Notes: generated from the sequence alone by a model not told the origin. A stretch of DNA of 64,000 nucleotides from Saprospiraceae bacterium (GCA_029251525.1 JAQXDE010000007.1:119172-183171); one strand, 5' to 3'; positions 42,181-52,323 are shown, counted from the first letter of the stretch. A program made the numbers and translations.

Positions 42181-43824
42181 TTATTTATTATTCAAAAGAT
42201 CATTATATTTTTTCTGATCTCTCAATATGCTAATTGCATCTTTGATTTCTTGATCGTTTTTCAGTCCCATCTGAATTTTTCCTCTTTGGAAATAATATCG
42301 ACCCACAATCTCCTTTTCTATTTCATTAATGATCGCATCTTTGTGTTGAACCAAATCATTTTTTTTCTCCTCCTTAATTTTAGCTATCATACTCGAGATA
42401 TCACTTTCAATAGACACCAAAAGCTTTTCTTTTTCAGCTTGCTTCATCCAAGCTTTCATCATCTTTTCACTTTGAGTTTCATATTCAAAATTAGTATCAT
42501 TTAGAAATTTCACAAAACCATCGAAATCGGTAAATTCAAATTCTTGAACTGTTCCAATTTTTTCATTCTTGATAGCAAATTGAGTAGCAAAATCAAAAAT
42601 TGCATTTTCTTTTAATAAGCTTTTTATAATACTTATGTCATTCGGACTTTCCAATGCTAGGTCTGGTTTTACTCCTCCTCCATCAAGAACTTGCCTTCCA
42701 TTTCTAGTTGTAAATTCAGCCCGCAGCGAATCTGGAATATTTACTGGCTCCCCATTTTTATATTCCACTCCCTGTATACATCTTCCACTCGGAATGTAAT
42801 ATTTGGCAGTAGTCATTTTTACTCTAGAGTTATAACCAACATCACGTGTATTTTGAACTAAACCTTTTCCATAAGATCGTTGACCAACTAAAACACCTCT
42901 GTCTAAATCTTGTAATACTCCAGAGACGATTTCAGAAGCAGAGGCAGATCCTTTATCAATTAATACCGCCAAGGGAATTTCACGATCAATTGGATTGTTC
43001 AACGTTTTAAAACTTCTATCCCAGTCTATAACTTTTCCTTTTGTGGAGACGACCATCTCACCTTTCGGTATAAATACATTTGAAACATTTACTGCTTCAG
43101 TTAATAATCCTCCTCCATTTCCTCGAAGGTCAAAAATTACTCCTTGTAAGTTTGGATTTTCTTCTTTTAATTTCTTTAGAGCATCTCCAACATTTCTTCC
43201 TGCGTCTCTCGTGAATGTAGTTAGAGTCAAATATCCAATATCATCGCTAACCATAGAATAAAATGGAACGTTTGGCACTTTTACCTCATCACGAAGTAAT
43301 GAAACTCTTATCTCGTTTGGAGTCCCAGGTCGCTCAATAGTTAAAATAACTTCAGTTCCGGGAAATCCTTTAAGGAAATCCATGATGTCATTAGAAGTTT
43401 TCCCTTTGGCAGATTTCCCATCAATTGCTTTGATCACATCCCCTGCTTTCAAACCTGCTTTTTGAGCTGGACAATTATCGTAAGGTTCAGTAATTGTAAT
43501 ATAATCTCCTACTCTTTTAATAATAGCACCGATTCCATTATATTTCCCTTCAGTTATATACCTAAAACCCTCAATTTCTGATTCAGATATATAGTTTGTG
43601 TATGGATCTAAAGACTCCAACATCGCATCCACACCTGTTCGCATCAATTTGGCAGGGTCTAAATCATCCACATAGTACGTATTGATTTCCTTATAAAGGT
43701 TAGTGAAAATTTCAATGTTCTTCGAAATCTCAAAGTATTTACCATTGCGAGAATGGTCGGCTTTAGTAGCCATTCCAAGGAAAGCTAGTGAAAAGATTAA
43801 TGCTATTTTTGTTATTTGTCTCAT
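42181..43824 (-). CDS. C-terminal processing protease, S41 family
   Basis: The protein has 547 residues with a signal peptide (1-22). A tandem of N-terminal helices (YVDDLDPAKLMRTGVDAMLE), a PDZ domain (about 95-170, GIGAIIKRVGDYITITEPYDN and GLKAGDVIKAIDGK) and an S41 protease domain follow. The catalytic Ser is in DKGSASASEIV and the Lys in GQRSYGKGLVQN. A C-terminal region of about 150 residues is helical. CtpA/Prc-type enzymes trim periplasmic proteins and cell-wall hydrolases. It is monocistronic. Confidence 0.93.
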   Translation of the reverse strand: MRQITKIALIFSLAFLGMATKADHSRNGKYFEISKNIEIFTNLYKEINTYYVDDLDPAKLMRTGVDAMLESLDPYTNYISESEIEGFRYITEGKYNGIGAIIKRVGDYITITEPYDNCPAQKAGLKAGDVIKAIDGKSAKGKTSNDIMDFLKGFPGTEVILTIERPGTPNEIRVSLLRDEVKVPNVPFYSMVSDDIGYLTLTTFTRDAGRNVGDALKKLKEENPNLQGVIFDLRGNGGGLLTEAVNVSNVFIPKGEMVVSTKGKVIDWDRSFKTLNNPIDREIPLAVLIDKGSASASEIVSGVLQDLDRGVLVGQRSYGKGLVQNTRDVGYNSRVKMTTAKYYIPSGRCIQGVEYKNGEPVNIPDSLRAEFTTRNGRQVLDGGGVKPDLALESPNDISIIKSLLKENAIFDFATQFAIKNEKIGTVQEFEFTDFDGFVKFLNDTNFEYETQSEKMMKAWMKQAEKEKLLVSIESDISSMIAKIKEEKKNDLVQHKDAIINEIEKEIVGRYYFQRGKIQMGLKNDQEIKDAISILRDQKKYNDLLNNK

Positions 43825-44070
43825 GACTGAGTAAAGTGAATTTTATGAAAGAATTTGTCTAGAGAAGAACGTTTAAATATTAGTTTAAATTTTAGAACCG
43901 TTTATTTAATTAAAGGTAAATAATTTATCACGTGCAAACCACCTAATTATTAATTTAGAAAGAGTGGTAGATTTAATTTAAAAGTCAAATCGAAGGGAAA
44001 TATGATATTTATAAATAATAAAAACAGTGCCAATGAAATAGCAACCGCATAAGAATTTGAGATTATCTGA

Positions 44071-44832
44071 TTATTTTAGGAATTTTATTATTATTTCAAG
44101 GAACTCTTTTGGTGCTTCAGCATGAACCCAATGTCCTACTTTATCAATAGTTTTGATCTTGGCATTTGGAAAAAAAAGCTTTGTTGTTTCAAAATTAGCT
44201 CTTGTTATATATTTTGAAAGACCACCTTTGACAAAAAGGGTTGCGTTTTCATAAATTTCATCTTCTTTTATTTTAGATAAAATGACTTGGTAATTTTGAT
44301 GAATAACGGGTAAATTCATTTTCCAAATATATTTCCCATCCTTGCCACGAGTTAAGTTTTTTAGTAAAAATTGCCGCACTCCAAAATCTTTAATTTGAGT
44401 TTGCAAAATAGCATCGGCCTGCTTTCGACTTTCTATTGTATCTAAATCTAAACCCAAAAGTGCATTAAAAATAATTTCATGACCTCCTTCATAACTTTCA
44501 TTAGCAATATCAACTATTACTAATTTTTCAACCATATCGGGATAATCTGTTGCGAACTGCATCGCAGTTTTTCCTCCCATCGAATGACCAATTATTCGGG
44601 CGGAATACATCCAATGGCTTTCCATAAATCTTTTCAAATCCTCCGCCATTACTTTATAGTTAAATTCATCATCATGAGGTGAACGACCATGATTACGTTG
44701 ATCAATGATATAGACTAAATAATCTTTTGCTAATTTTTTGGCAATAGTTTGCCAATTATCTGAAGTTCCGAAAAGTCCGTGTAAAATGATAATAGGATCA
44801 CCTTGCCCAAATTCTTTATAATTTAATTCCAT
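44071..44832 (-). CDS. Alpha/beta hydrolase, YbfF-like esterase
   Basis: I place the start at the ATG at 44832 (MELNYKEFGQGDPIIILHGL); the longer frame from TTG 44874 adds 14 residues. The protein has 253 residues with an alpha/beta-hydrolase fold: oxyanion HGLFGTSDNW, DQRNHGRSPH, nucleophile GHSMGGKTAMQFA and catalytic His in VGHWVHAE. This matches the YbfF/acyl-CoA esterase branch. It has no signal peptide. The substrate is not known. Confidence 0.9.
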   Translation of the reverse strand: MELNYKEFGQGDPIIILHGLFGTSDNWQTIAKKLAKDYLVYIIDQRNHGRSPHDDEFNYKVMAEDLKRFMESHWMYSARIIGHSMGGKTAMQFATDYPDMVEKLVIVDIANESYEGGHEIIFNALLGLDLDTIESRKQADAILQTQIKDFGVRQFLLKNLTRGKDGKYIWKMNLPVIHQNYQVILSKIKEDEIYENATLFVKGGLSKYITRANFETTKLFFPNAKIKTIDKVGHWVHAEAPKEFLEIIIKFLK

Positions 44833-45037
44833 GTTTGAAATATTTTTTTCTAGAGAAACTTTAAATAAGGTCAAAATCGACTAACCAAACATTTTTTCAT
44901 CAAAAAGGTTAAACGCCAAGCCCAAACGTTTTAATGTCAGATTTCTGATTTTAGTGTTAATATTAAATCAATGGATCCATTTATCTATTTTTTAAGACAG
45001 AGTCATTATTTTTAATCCTCACAAGATCAAATCAAAG

Positions 45038-46585
45038 ATGCCTAAAACCCCATCAAATAAGTTATTCAATCTCATCAATTCATTGAGTGGGTCTGAAAAG
45101 CGCTATTTTAAACTTTTTGCCAATAAAAATCAAACGGGTAAGTATAGTAAATATACTTTATTATTTGATGCAATTGATGCACAAGAAATTTCTGATGATG
45201 AAGCATTACGAAAAGTAATTTATCCGAATCAAGAGATTCAAAGTCGAAAATTTTCCGAATTAAAAAACTACTTATATGAATTAGTTCTCAAAAGTTTAAA
45301 AGGTTTTGATGAAAAAACTTCCATTGAATATAAACTTAAAGGGATGCTTCTCAATATAAAAGTACTCTTCAAAAGGTCTCGTTTTGAGGACTGTATTGAA
45401 ATGATGCAAAAAGCAAAAAAGTTAGTAGTAAAATATGAGGCATTTGAACATAACTTAGAATTATTAGCTTGGGAAAAAAAAATTGCCTACACAAAGATTG
45501 ATGTTAATTTTATGGATAAAGAATTAGATCGAATCCAAACGGAAGAAAAAATATGTTTGAGTCAACTTACTCAACTTTCAATTTACCGGAATATTTTCTT
45601 TAAAGTACTTATTCGAAGTAAACAAGACGCTCTTTTGCGCAGTCAAGAAAAAGTAAACGAGATGCATGAGTTAGTTAGAAATCCAATAATGGATGACATC
45701 AACAAAGCTAATTCTCATCGAGCAAGAATAGTTTTTTATCGGACCAAAAGTATTTATTATTATGCAATTTTGAATTATGAAAACTTCCATGTTTATGGTG
45801 AAAAATTACTCGAAGAAATGGAAAGATATCCACATATGCTAAAAGAGGATGTATCTAAATACATTTCAGCGTTAAGTAACTTCACGTACAGCTGCACTTT
45901 ATTAAACAAATATGATAACGTAGATAAATGCTTAGATAAATTTCAAAACATAAAAACATTAACCCATGATGATGAACTAAAAATCCATCGACAATATTAT
46001 CAAAATAAATTTAATGTTTGTATCAAAAAAGGGAATTTTGAAGAAGGATTCAAGGCAATGAAAAAGCACTTAAACGAAGTAGAAAAATTTAATCAAGATG
46101 CTTTTGAGAGGAATTCATTTTACCTAAGTTATTTCTATATTTATTTTGGTTCCGGAGATTATAATAAAGCCTTAGAATCATTAAATCAATTACTAAATTT
46201 ACCTAAAACCACAGAACGAAAAGATATTCAAAGTCTTGCTCGTATTTTGAATTTAATTATTCATTTTGAAATTGGAAATACATTGTTATTGGAGTCACTT
46301 TTACGATCCACATATCGCTTCTTGAGTAAGCGAAATAGACTGTATGGATTTGAAAAAAGTGTTTTAACCTTTATTCAAAAATCAGAGAGATTACGTTCAG
46401 CAAAAGAGATGAGAAAGGCTTTTATTGAACTTAAAAAAGAATTTGAAAATCTCTCTCAGAATCCTTCCGATAACGTGATGCTGAAGTATTTTAATTTCAT
46501 AGCATGGTTAGATAGTAAAATCGAAAACAAAACTTTTGCAGAAGCGGTAAAAAGTCATTATTTAAAAAATTTGCCTAAGGATTAA
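45038..46585 (+). CDS. Conserved helical repeat protein (TPR-like), function unknown
   Basis: The protein has 515 residues with no signal peptide and no cysteine-rich or catalytic motif. The start is typical of a Bacteroidota family (PSNKLFNLINSLSGSEKRYFKLF). The rest is a series of amphipathic helix pairs, with TPR-like spacing in places (YFGSGDYNKALESLNQLLNL, CIKKGNFEEGFKAMKKHL). I expect a cytoplasmic scaffold or regulator. It runs 11 bp past the convergent small ORF at 46575. Confidence 0.7.
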   Translation: MPKTPSNKLFNLINSLSGSEKRYFKLFANKNQTGKYSKYTLLFDAIDAQEISDDEALRKVIYPNQEIQSRKFSELKNYLYELVLKSLKGFDEKTSIEYKLKGMLLNIKVLFKRSRFEDCIEMMQKAKKLVVKYEAFEHNLELLAWEKKIAYTKIDVNFMDKELDRIQTEEKICLSQLTQLSIYRNIFFKVLIRSKQDALLRSQEKVNEMHELVRNPIMDDINKANSHRARIVFYRTKSIYYYAILNYENFHVYGEKLLEEMERYPHMLKEDVSKYISALSNFTYSCTLLNKYDNVDKCLDKFQNIKTLTHDDELKIHRQYYQNKFNVCIKKGNFEEGFKAMKKHLNEVEKFNQDAFERNSFYLSYFYIYFGSGDYNKALESLNQLLNLPKTTERKDIQSLARILNLIIHFEIGNTLLLESLLRSTYRFLSKRNRLYGFEKSVLTFIQKSERLRSAKEMRKAFIELKKEFENLSQNPSDNVMLKYFNFIAWLDSKIENKTFAEAVKSHYLKNLPKD

Positions 46586-46793
46586 ATTCACTACCGCCAT
46601 CATTCGTCGTTAATCGAATATCCACAATTGTATCAGCAATCCAATTTCCATTTGGATTAATTTTTATCCTATCACCACCTTTCAACTGGCTGCTACGAAT
46701 CTGTCCTCCTTTAGTAGATTTTTTCCCGTGAGCGTTAATTTCAATAAGTAAACTTTTTACTTTTAGTTCTGAGAGAGTATTTTTTTTTGCCAT
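46575..46793 (-). CDS. Small basic protein, convergent with the TPR-like gene
   Basis: The frame encodes 72 residues from ATG at 46793 (MAKKNTLSELKVKSLLIEIN) and ends GSEFNP. The first 18 residues resemble the leader-like N-terminus of some Bacteroidota small peptides, and the rest is Gly/Lys-rich with beta character (IKINPNGNWIADTIVDIRLT). It has no cysteine, so lanthionine formation is impossible. The 3' end overlaps the TPR-like gene by 11 bp. It has natural composition but no recognised family. Confidence 0.5.
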   Translation of the reverse strand: MAKKNTLSELKVKSLLIEINAHGKKSTKGGQIRSSQLKGGDRIKINPNGNWIADTIVDIRLTTNDGGSEFNP

Positions 46794-47115
46794 AATGAGG
46801 TTTTTTTTAGCATTAGTGTTAAATATTACTTTAAGTTAAGTCAAAAACTTTTTCAAAAGAAGCCGTAAATAACTTAAAAGTCAGATTTCTAATATTTTTT
46901 AATAAAAAAACCAATCAAATAGTTTAAAAATAGATTAGCCATTGAAAAATTACTAATCGCATAAATAGCTTCTACTAGACAGACTACTAATCATTCGTCG
47001 TTTATTTCTGATAATTCGTAAATAAAATGAAATATTTAATAATAAAAAAACGTCATTTGTATCGAATTATTTAATCAAATATTTTTAATCAAAAAAACTA
47101 AATTTAAAATCTAAT
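46794..47115. other. 322-bp spacer, nothing identified
   Basis: AT-rich, divergent from the small basic gene to the LolA-like gene. Closest match to a -7 element is GTCATTTG near 47055, with two mismatches. No ORF or strong hairpin. Confidence 0.4.
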
Positions 47116-47880
47116 ATGAAAAAGCTTACTCAAATCCTAGGCATCTTAATGCTGTCGTTTCTAACAGTAACAGTCGCTCAAGCTCAAGATGCATCGCTTG
47201 ATGATATTTTAAAAAACTACTTTGAAAATATAGGAGGAGAAGATGAATGGAAAAAAATAAAATCCATGACTATGAAAGGTAATACTTCCGCTCAAGGAAT
47301 GACTATGCCGGTTACAATTCAATCTATGTATCCCACTTACTTTAAAATGGAAATGGATTTTCAAGGAAAAAAATTCATTACAGCATACAATGGAAAAACA
47401 GCTTGGACTTTGAATCCTTTCATGGGAGGAAGCGAACCAACCAGAATGGATGAGGAAGAGACGAAATCAATGAGTAAACAAAAATTCCAAGATGAATTTA
47501 TTGATTATAAAGAGAAAGGAAGTAAAATAGAATTAGTAGGAACGGAAGAAGTAGATGGAACAGAGACATATAAAGTTAAAATGGTAAAAAAAGATGGAGA
47601 TGTAGTCTTTTATTTTTTCGATACTGAGAATTATGTTCCAATTATGACTCGTTCATTAATGGAATCTGGTCCGATGAAAGGACAATCTATTGAAACGTTT
47701 ATGAGTGATTATCAAGAAGTAGATGGGTTAATGGTTGCATTTACAACTGAGCAAAAAATGGGAGGAAATCCTGTTTTCTCAATGACTGCTGAAGATGTTA
47801 TTTTCAATGATGTAGATATCGAAGCAAATAATTTTGCTTTTCCTAGTGAAGAGGAAAAAGACGAAAATGAAAAAAATTAA
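47116..47880 (+). CDS. LolA-like periplasmic protein
   Basis: The protein has 254 residues with a signal peptide (1-23, cleavage after AQAQ). The remainder follows the LolA-like fold annotated in Bacteroidota as outer-membrane lipoprotein-sorting protein: a start ILKNYFENIGGEDEWKKIKS, strands MTMKGNTSAQGMTMPVTIQSM and YFKMEMDFQGKKFITAYNGKTAW, then VGTEEVDGTETYKVKM. It may bind lipid or lipoprotein acyl chains. The C-terminus is acidic (EEEKDENEKN). A terminator follows at once. Confidence 0.75.
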   Translation: MKKLTQILGILMLSFLTVTVAQAQDASLDDILKNYFENIGGEDEWKKIKSMTMKGNTSAQGMTMPVTIQSMYPTYFKMEMDFQGKKFITAYNGKTAWTLNPFMGGSEPTRMDEEETKSMSKQKFQDEFIDYKEKGSKIELVGTEEVDGTETYKVKMVKKDGDVVFYFFDTENYVPIMTRSLMESGPMKGQSIETFMSDYQEVDGLMVAFTTEQKMGGNPVFSMTAEDVIFNDVDIEANNFAFPSEEEKDENEKN

Positions 47881-47900
47881 GATCAAATCAAATTATATAT

Positions 47901-47942
47901 AAAAGACCTGTTCGGAACTAAGCTTCCAACGGGTCTTTTTTT
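47901..47942 (+). terminator. Intrinsic terminator after the LolA-like gene
   Basis: AAAAGACCTGTT (47901-47912) pairs with AACGGGTCTTTT (with a wobble) around a GGAA/TTCC inner stem, followed by T residues. Confidence 0.8.
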
Positions 47943-47980
47943 TAGGTAAACTCTATTATTCCCAACTTAATTAAAAAATA

Positions 47981-50900
47981 ATGAAACCAATATTTTATAC
48001 TTTTCTAACTACACTTCTTTTCTTTTCGTTCTCCATTAATAGTTTTTCTCAAGATGATGCCATCAAGGTTTCTTTTGGAAGTATTAATGCACGGAGCATT
48101 GGTCCAGCTGTGATGAGTGGTAGATTGACCACCCTTGATGCAGTAGAAAGTGATCCTCAAGTTTTATATGTAGGTGCTGCAAATGGGGGAGTATGGAAAT
48201 CGAATAGTGCAGGGACAAGCTTTCGTCCAGTCTTTGATGAACATACTCAATCTATTGGAGCAATCGCAATCGATCAAAATTCTCCTGATACTGTTTGGGT
48301 CGGCACAGGAGAACCATGGACTCGAAATAGTATTTCGTATGGAGATGGAATTTATAAATCAACCAATGGTGGGAGCACGTGGAAAAATATGGGTTTGAAA
48401 AATACTGAACGAATTTCCAAAATTCAAATTCACCCTACAAACTCAAATATTATTTATGTAGCCGCTCAAGGTCATCTGTGGAATCCACATGCAGATCGAG
48501 GCATTTACAAAACTATGGACAGCGGAAAAACATGGGAAAAAATTTTATTCGTAGATAAAAATACAGGATGTGCGGATTTGTCTTTAGATAAAAATAATCC
48601 AGAAATAATCTATGCATCTATGTGGGATCATCGTCGAACGCCTGATTTTTTTACTTCAGGAGGAAAAGGGAGTGGTTTGTATAAATCAACTGATGGTGGA
48701 AAAAATTGGAATAAAATTCATAATGGTTTACCAGAAGGAAATCTTGGAAGAATGGCAATCGAAGTTGCACCATCAAATTCAAATATACTATACTCAACCA
48801 TTGAGTGTGAGAAAAAAGAAGAAAAAGGCTTATACAAATCAGAAGATGCAGGTGAAACTTGGAAGCATGTTTCAAAAGATTTCAATACAACTGTTCGACC
48901 ATTTTATTTCTCAAGATTGGTCATTGACCCAACAGATGAAAATACTATTTATAAATGTGGATTAAATTTGACTGTTAGTAAAACCGGTGGCGATAGTTGG
49001 CGAATGGCTGATCCTCAAAATATTCATTCTGACATTCATGCAGTTTGGATTAATCCAAATAACACCAAACATGTTGTTATAGGAACAGATGGAGGAGGTT
49101 ATCGTTCGTTGGATGGAGCCTATTCTTTTGAGATGTTTATGGACTTGCCATTATCTCAATTTTATCATATTAGCGTAGATAATGAAAAACCTTATAATAT
49201 TTATGGCGGGCTGCAAGACAACGGTTCCTGGGTAGGTCCATCCGAGTCAGGAGGAGGAATTGAAAATAAAGATTGGTCATTCACGAATGGGGGAGATGGA
49301 TTTTATTCTTTCCGACACCCGACAGATAAAAATATTGTTTACTCTGAATCTCAAGGAGGGAATATTGTTAGATATAATAAATCTGATGGTCAACGAAAAG
49401 ATATCAAACCTCTTCCCAAAGATGGTGATCCTGATTATCGTTTCAATTGGAATGCACCGATGCATATCAGTCACAATAACCCTGAGCGATTATATTTTGG
49501 CGCACAGTTTTTATTTAAAACAGAAAGTCGTGGAGATGACTGGGATAAAATTTCACCAGACTTAACAACCAATGATCCCCAACGACAACGTCAAAAAAAA
49601 TCAGGTGGACTTTCAATTGATAATTCAACTGCTGAAAATAACACGACGATTTATGCGATTGGAGAATCTCCATTGGATGAAAATATAATTTGGGTTGGAA
49701 CAGATGATGGACTAATTCAAGTAACTTCAAACGGAGGAACAAAATGGGAAGAAGTTTCTAAGAATATACCGAGCTTACCAAAAGGACTTTGGGTAACTTC
49801 TGTTGAACCAAGTCATTTTGATAAAAACACAGCTTACGTTACTATCGATGGTCACAAAAGTGGGGACTTAGGTAAATACATTTTTAAAACTACTGATCTA
49901 GGTAGAACATGGAAATCCTTGGCTACAGAAACAATCGAAGGTTATGCTCATGTGATACGAGAAGATTTAAAATCTGAGAATTTATTGTTTTTAGGAACAG
50001 AAAGAGGTTTTTATATTTCTGTTGATGGAGGTGTAAGTTGGAAAAGATTTGAAAATCAAATGCCGAAAAATGGTGTACGAGCAGTCGTAGTTCACCCAAG
50101 AGAAGATGCGGTAATTTTAGGAACACATGGTCGTGGTATTTATATAATAGATGACATCACTCCGCTTCGACAAATCACAAAAGATGTGGTAAAATCGAAA
50201 TTACATTTTTTTAACACTAAACCTACGTTGTTAAAATTAACAAAAGGAGGATCACCATTTGGAGGCGCTGGAAATTTCGTTGGAGCAAATCCAAGAAATG
50301 TAGCTTACATTACTTACTACATGAAAAAGCGACATACTTTTGGGAAAATGACTCTGGAGGTTTTTGATAAAGATGGAAAAATGATTAAAAGTTTACCAGC
50401 TGGAAAAAGTGGAGGCGTAAACATAGTACCACTGCCTGTTCGTCTCAAAAATCCAAAAGCAGCTCCCACGAATAATCGAATGGCATTGTTTGGATCTATT
50501 TTTCCACCTGCTTTGCCTGCTGGAGATTATACGGTAAAAATCAAAAAAGGAAAAGATGTTTTTGAAACGAAAGTAAAATTAGCCTATGACCCAGATGCTA
50601 ATTATTCGATAGCCGAGAGAGAAGCTCAACATGCAGCTAGTATGAACTTGTACGACATGACTAATGAATTAGGATATATGTATTATGCGATGCAGGATAT
50701 CCATACACAATCTTCTGATTTGATTGCACAGATTAAGAAAAAGAACTTAAAGAAACGTATCAAGCAAATGGCTGAAGATGTAGAGAAATACAAGGCCTCA
50801 CTAGTTTCATTGGAAGGTGATTTTTACGTAGATGAAGGAGAAGCATTACGAGAAGAGATTTCAACTTTATTTTTAGGCGTTAGTCAATATCCTGGAAAAC

Positions 50901-51070
50901 CTTCTTCGAGGCAAATGGAGAAATTAGAAACTCTAAAAGGAAAAATGAGAAAGGTTCATCAAAAATTTGCTGTTTTTAAGTCTGAAGTAGAAACCGTAAA
51001 TACATTGTTACAACCAGAAGAAAAAGAGCCAATTAAAATTAAAACTTTTGAAGAGTATATGAAAGATTAA
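47981..51070 (+). CDS. Secreted VPS10/BNR-repeat propeller protein
   Basis: The protein has 1029 residues with a signal peptide (1-24). Residues 30-730 are a ten-bladed sortilin-like propeller with many Asp-box turns (KSTNGGSTWKNM, KTMDSGKTWEKI, KSTDGGKNWNKI, KSEDAGETWKHV, TSNGGTKWEEV, SVDGGVSWKRF). The last 300 residues are beta-sandwich then helical, ending EEYMKD. The family is common in Bacteroidota, often annotated as glycosyl hydrolase; no enzyme activity is proven and none is visible. It is convergent with recX across a long hairpin. Confidence 0.85.
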   Translation: MKPIFYTFLTTLLFFSFSINSFSQDDAIKVSFGSINARSIGPAVMSGRLTTLDAVESDPQVLYVGAANGGVWKSNSAGTSFRPVFDEHTQSIGAIAIDQNSPDTVWVGTGEPWTRNSISYGDGIYKSTNGGSTWKNMGLKNTERISKIQIHPTNSNIIYVAAQGHLWNPHADRGIYKTMDSGKTWEKILFVDKNTGCADLSLDKNNPEIIYASMWDHRRTPDFFTSGGKGSGLYKSTDGGKNWNKIHNGLPEGNLGRMAIEVAPSNSNILYSTIECEKKEEKGLYKSEDAGETWKHVSKDFNTTVRPFYFSRLVIDPTDENTIYKCGLNLTVSKTGGDSWRMADPQNIHSDIHAVWINPNNTKHVVIGTDGGGYRSLDGAYSFEMFMDLPLSQFYHISVDNEKPYNIYGGLQDNGSWVGPSESGGGIENKDWSFTNGGDGFYSFRHPTDKNIVYSESQGGNIVRYNKSDGQRKDIKPLPKDGDPDYRFNWNAPMHISHNNPERLYFGAQFLFKTESRGDDWDKISPDLTTNDPQRQRQKKSGGLSIDNSTAENNTTIYAIGESPLDENIIWVGTDDGLIQVTSNGGTKWEEVSKNIPSLPKGLWVTSVEPSHFDKNTAYVTIDGHKSGDLGKYIFKTTDLGRTWKSLATETIEGYAHVIREDLKSENLLFLGTERGFYISVDGGVSWKRFENQMPKNGVRAVVVHPREDAVILGTHGRGIYIIDDITPLRQITKDVVKSKLHFFNTKPTLLKLTKGGSPFGGAGNFVGANPRNVAYITYYMKKRHTFGKMTLEVFDKDGKMIKSLPAGKSGGVNIVPLPVRLKNPKAAPTNNRMALFGSIFPPALPAGDYTVKIKKGKDVFETKVKLAYDPDANYSIAEREAQHAASMNLYDMTNELGYMYYAMQDIHTQSSDLIAQIKKKNLKKRIKQMAEDVEKYKASLVSLEGDFYVDEGEALREEISTLFLGVSQYPGKPSSRQMEKLETLKGKMRKVHQKFAVFKSEVETVNTLLQPEEKEPIKIKTFEEYMKD

Positions 51071-51075
51071 TTTAT

Positions 51076-51139
51076 GTTGAATGTTCGATGCCCTTATCGG
51101 TTTACAATTTGTGAAACGATAAGGGCATCGAACATTCAA
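51076..51139. terminator. 24-bp perfect hairpin that includes the recX stop codon
   Basis: The arms 51076-51099 and 51116-51139 are exact inverted repeats (GTTGAATGTTCGATGC... in the left arm) with a 16-nt loop. Bidirectional terminator. The right arm contains the recX TGA (51136-51138). Confidence 0.8.
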
Positions 51140-51609
51140 CGTTTCTTAACTTCACGCCAAACTATCTCTGATTCAAATCCTCTCGAAATAGCATACTTCG
51201 CTAAATTTCCAGTCGTCATAAATTCATTTGGTTCGCTGATTATTTTCAATCTTTTTTCAAAAATTTCATGAAGGGTTTTGATATAATCATCTTCATCAAT
51301 TTCGAGCATTGCCTTTTTTATGCAGTACTCTGAAATTCTTCTTTGTTTTAATTCACGCTTAATTCGATATCTCCCCCATTTTTTAATTCTAAATTTCCCT
51401 CCTGTGTATATTTGTGCAAATCGTAACTCATTCAAAAAATCATCTTTAATTAATTCAACAATAACATCCTCTAAGTCATCACCATAAATCCCCAAATCCA
51501 AAAGCTTTTGACGAACCTCTTGATGACACCTTTCTTGATAGGCACAATAACGTTGTAATTTTCTCAACGCATCGTCTTTGCTAATATATTTAATTGTTTT
51601 TCTTCGCAT
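51136..51609 (-). CDS. recX: RecX-family regulatory protein
   Basis: The protein has 157 residues, three-helix repeats in tandem. RecX dampens RecA filament growth. Conserved blocks are LQRYCAYQERCHQEVRQKLL, DDFLNELRFAQIYTGGKFR, KKWGRYRIKRELKQRRIS and KYAISRGFESEIVWREV. Its stop codon falls in the terminator stem shared with the BNR protein. The LolA-like gene lies just upstream, 3 bp away, so the two form an operon. recA is not in the window. Confidence 0.93.
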   Translation of the reverse strand: MRRKTIKYISKDDALRKLQRYCAYQERCHQEVRQKLLDLGIYGDDLEDVIVELIKDDFLNELRFAQIYTGGKFRIKKWGRYRIKRELKQRRISEYCIKKAMLEIDEDDYIKTLHEIFEKRLKIISEPNEFMTTGNLAKYAISRGFESEIVWREVKKR

Positions 51610-51612
51610 TAA

Positions 51613-52323
51613 TTATTTACCAGAATGGATATAATCCATCCCTAAAAATTTATCATCAATATTAAAATACCATTTTCGATCACGAGGAAAACGAATATCA
51701 TTAATTTGGATTTCGTCCTCTAGAATAATATATTCTCCATCATTTTTTGATTCGTCATGATAAAAACGATAACCAACCAAAGCATAAGTTTTTAAATGAA
51801 AATAAAAATACCAAGTGTCATGACCTACCGGCTCTGCATAACTTACTTTTAATTGCCAACAATTTTTATCTTGAAATTTAATCATTTTAACCTTTTCATG
51901 AATTTTAGTTCCAGGGTCTTTTAACTTCATTGGCAACCCGTAAAGGTACGTTTGGTAATCCCTCCAAAAACGAGTCATCTGACAAGTCAATCGATTCATC
52001 TTTACTTCATCTTCTGAAAAAGTTGTTTTTCCGTTCAAACTTATTTTACAAGTGTCCTTTTCCAGGCTCCGAATCACAATATTTCTTCCTGATACATCTT
52101 TCTGCCAAAAAATATTTTTCTTATTATTAATTTTAAACGTGGTTAATTTTTTTGGTCGACTTGGTGTATCTTGTTTTAGATTGAAAGTCAATTCAGCTTT
52201 TTCCCATTTACTTTTTGGATCATGATATCTAATACTCTTTTCTAACAATTCATGCCCTGTCATTTGACTAAAAGCGTAGGATGAAAGAAATGAGAACAAT
52301 GTAAAAATGGATAACAGTTTCAT
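51613..52323 (-). CDS. DUF6503-like periplasmic LolA-fold protein
   Basis: The protein has 236 residues with a signal peptide (1-19). The start MTGHELLEKSIRYHDPKSKW and the strands that follow (KAELTFNLKQDTPSRPKKL, TWYFYFHLKTYALVGYRFYHD) are like the DUF6503/LolA-type proteins of Bacteroidota. It may bind a lipid. It shares a 3-bp gap with recX and is probably co-transcribed with it, although there is no functional link that I know of. It is distinct from the LolA-like protein at 47116. Confidence 0.7.
   Translation of the reverse strand: MKLLSIFTLFSFLSSYAFSQMTGHELLEKSIRYHDPKSKWEKAELTFNLKQDTPSRPKKLTTFKINNKKNIFWQKDVSGRNIVIRSLEKDTCKISLNGKTTFSEDEVKMNRLTCQMTRFWRDYQTYLYGLPMKLKDPGTKIHEKVKMIKFQDKNCWQLKVSYAEPVGHDTWYFYFHLKTYALVGYRFYHDESKNDGEYIILEDEIQINDIRFPRDRKWYFNIDDKFLGMDYIHSGK

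Noticed and set aside
48174..50126. Several ORFs over the BNR-repeat gene on both strands
   Set aside because: They are shadows of the Asp-box repeats in the 1029-residue gene.
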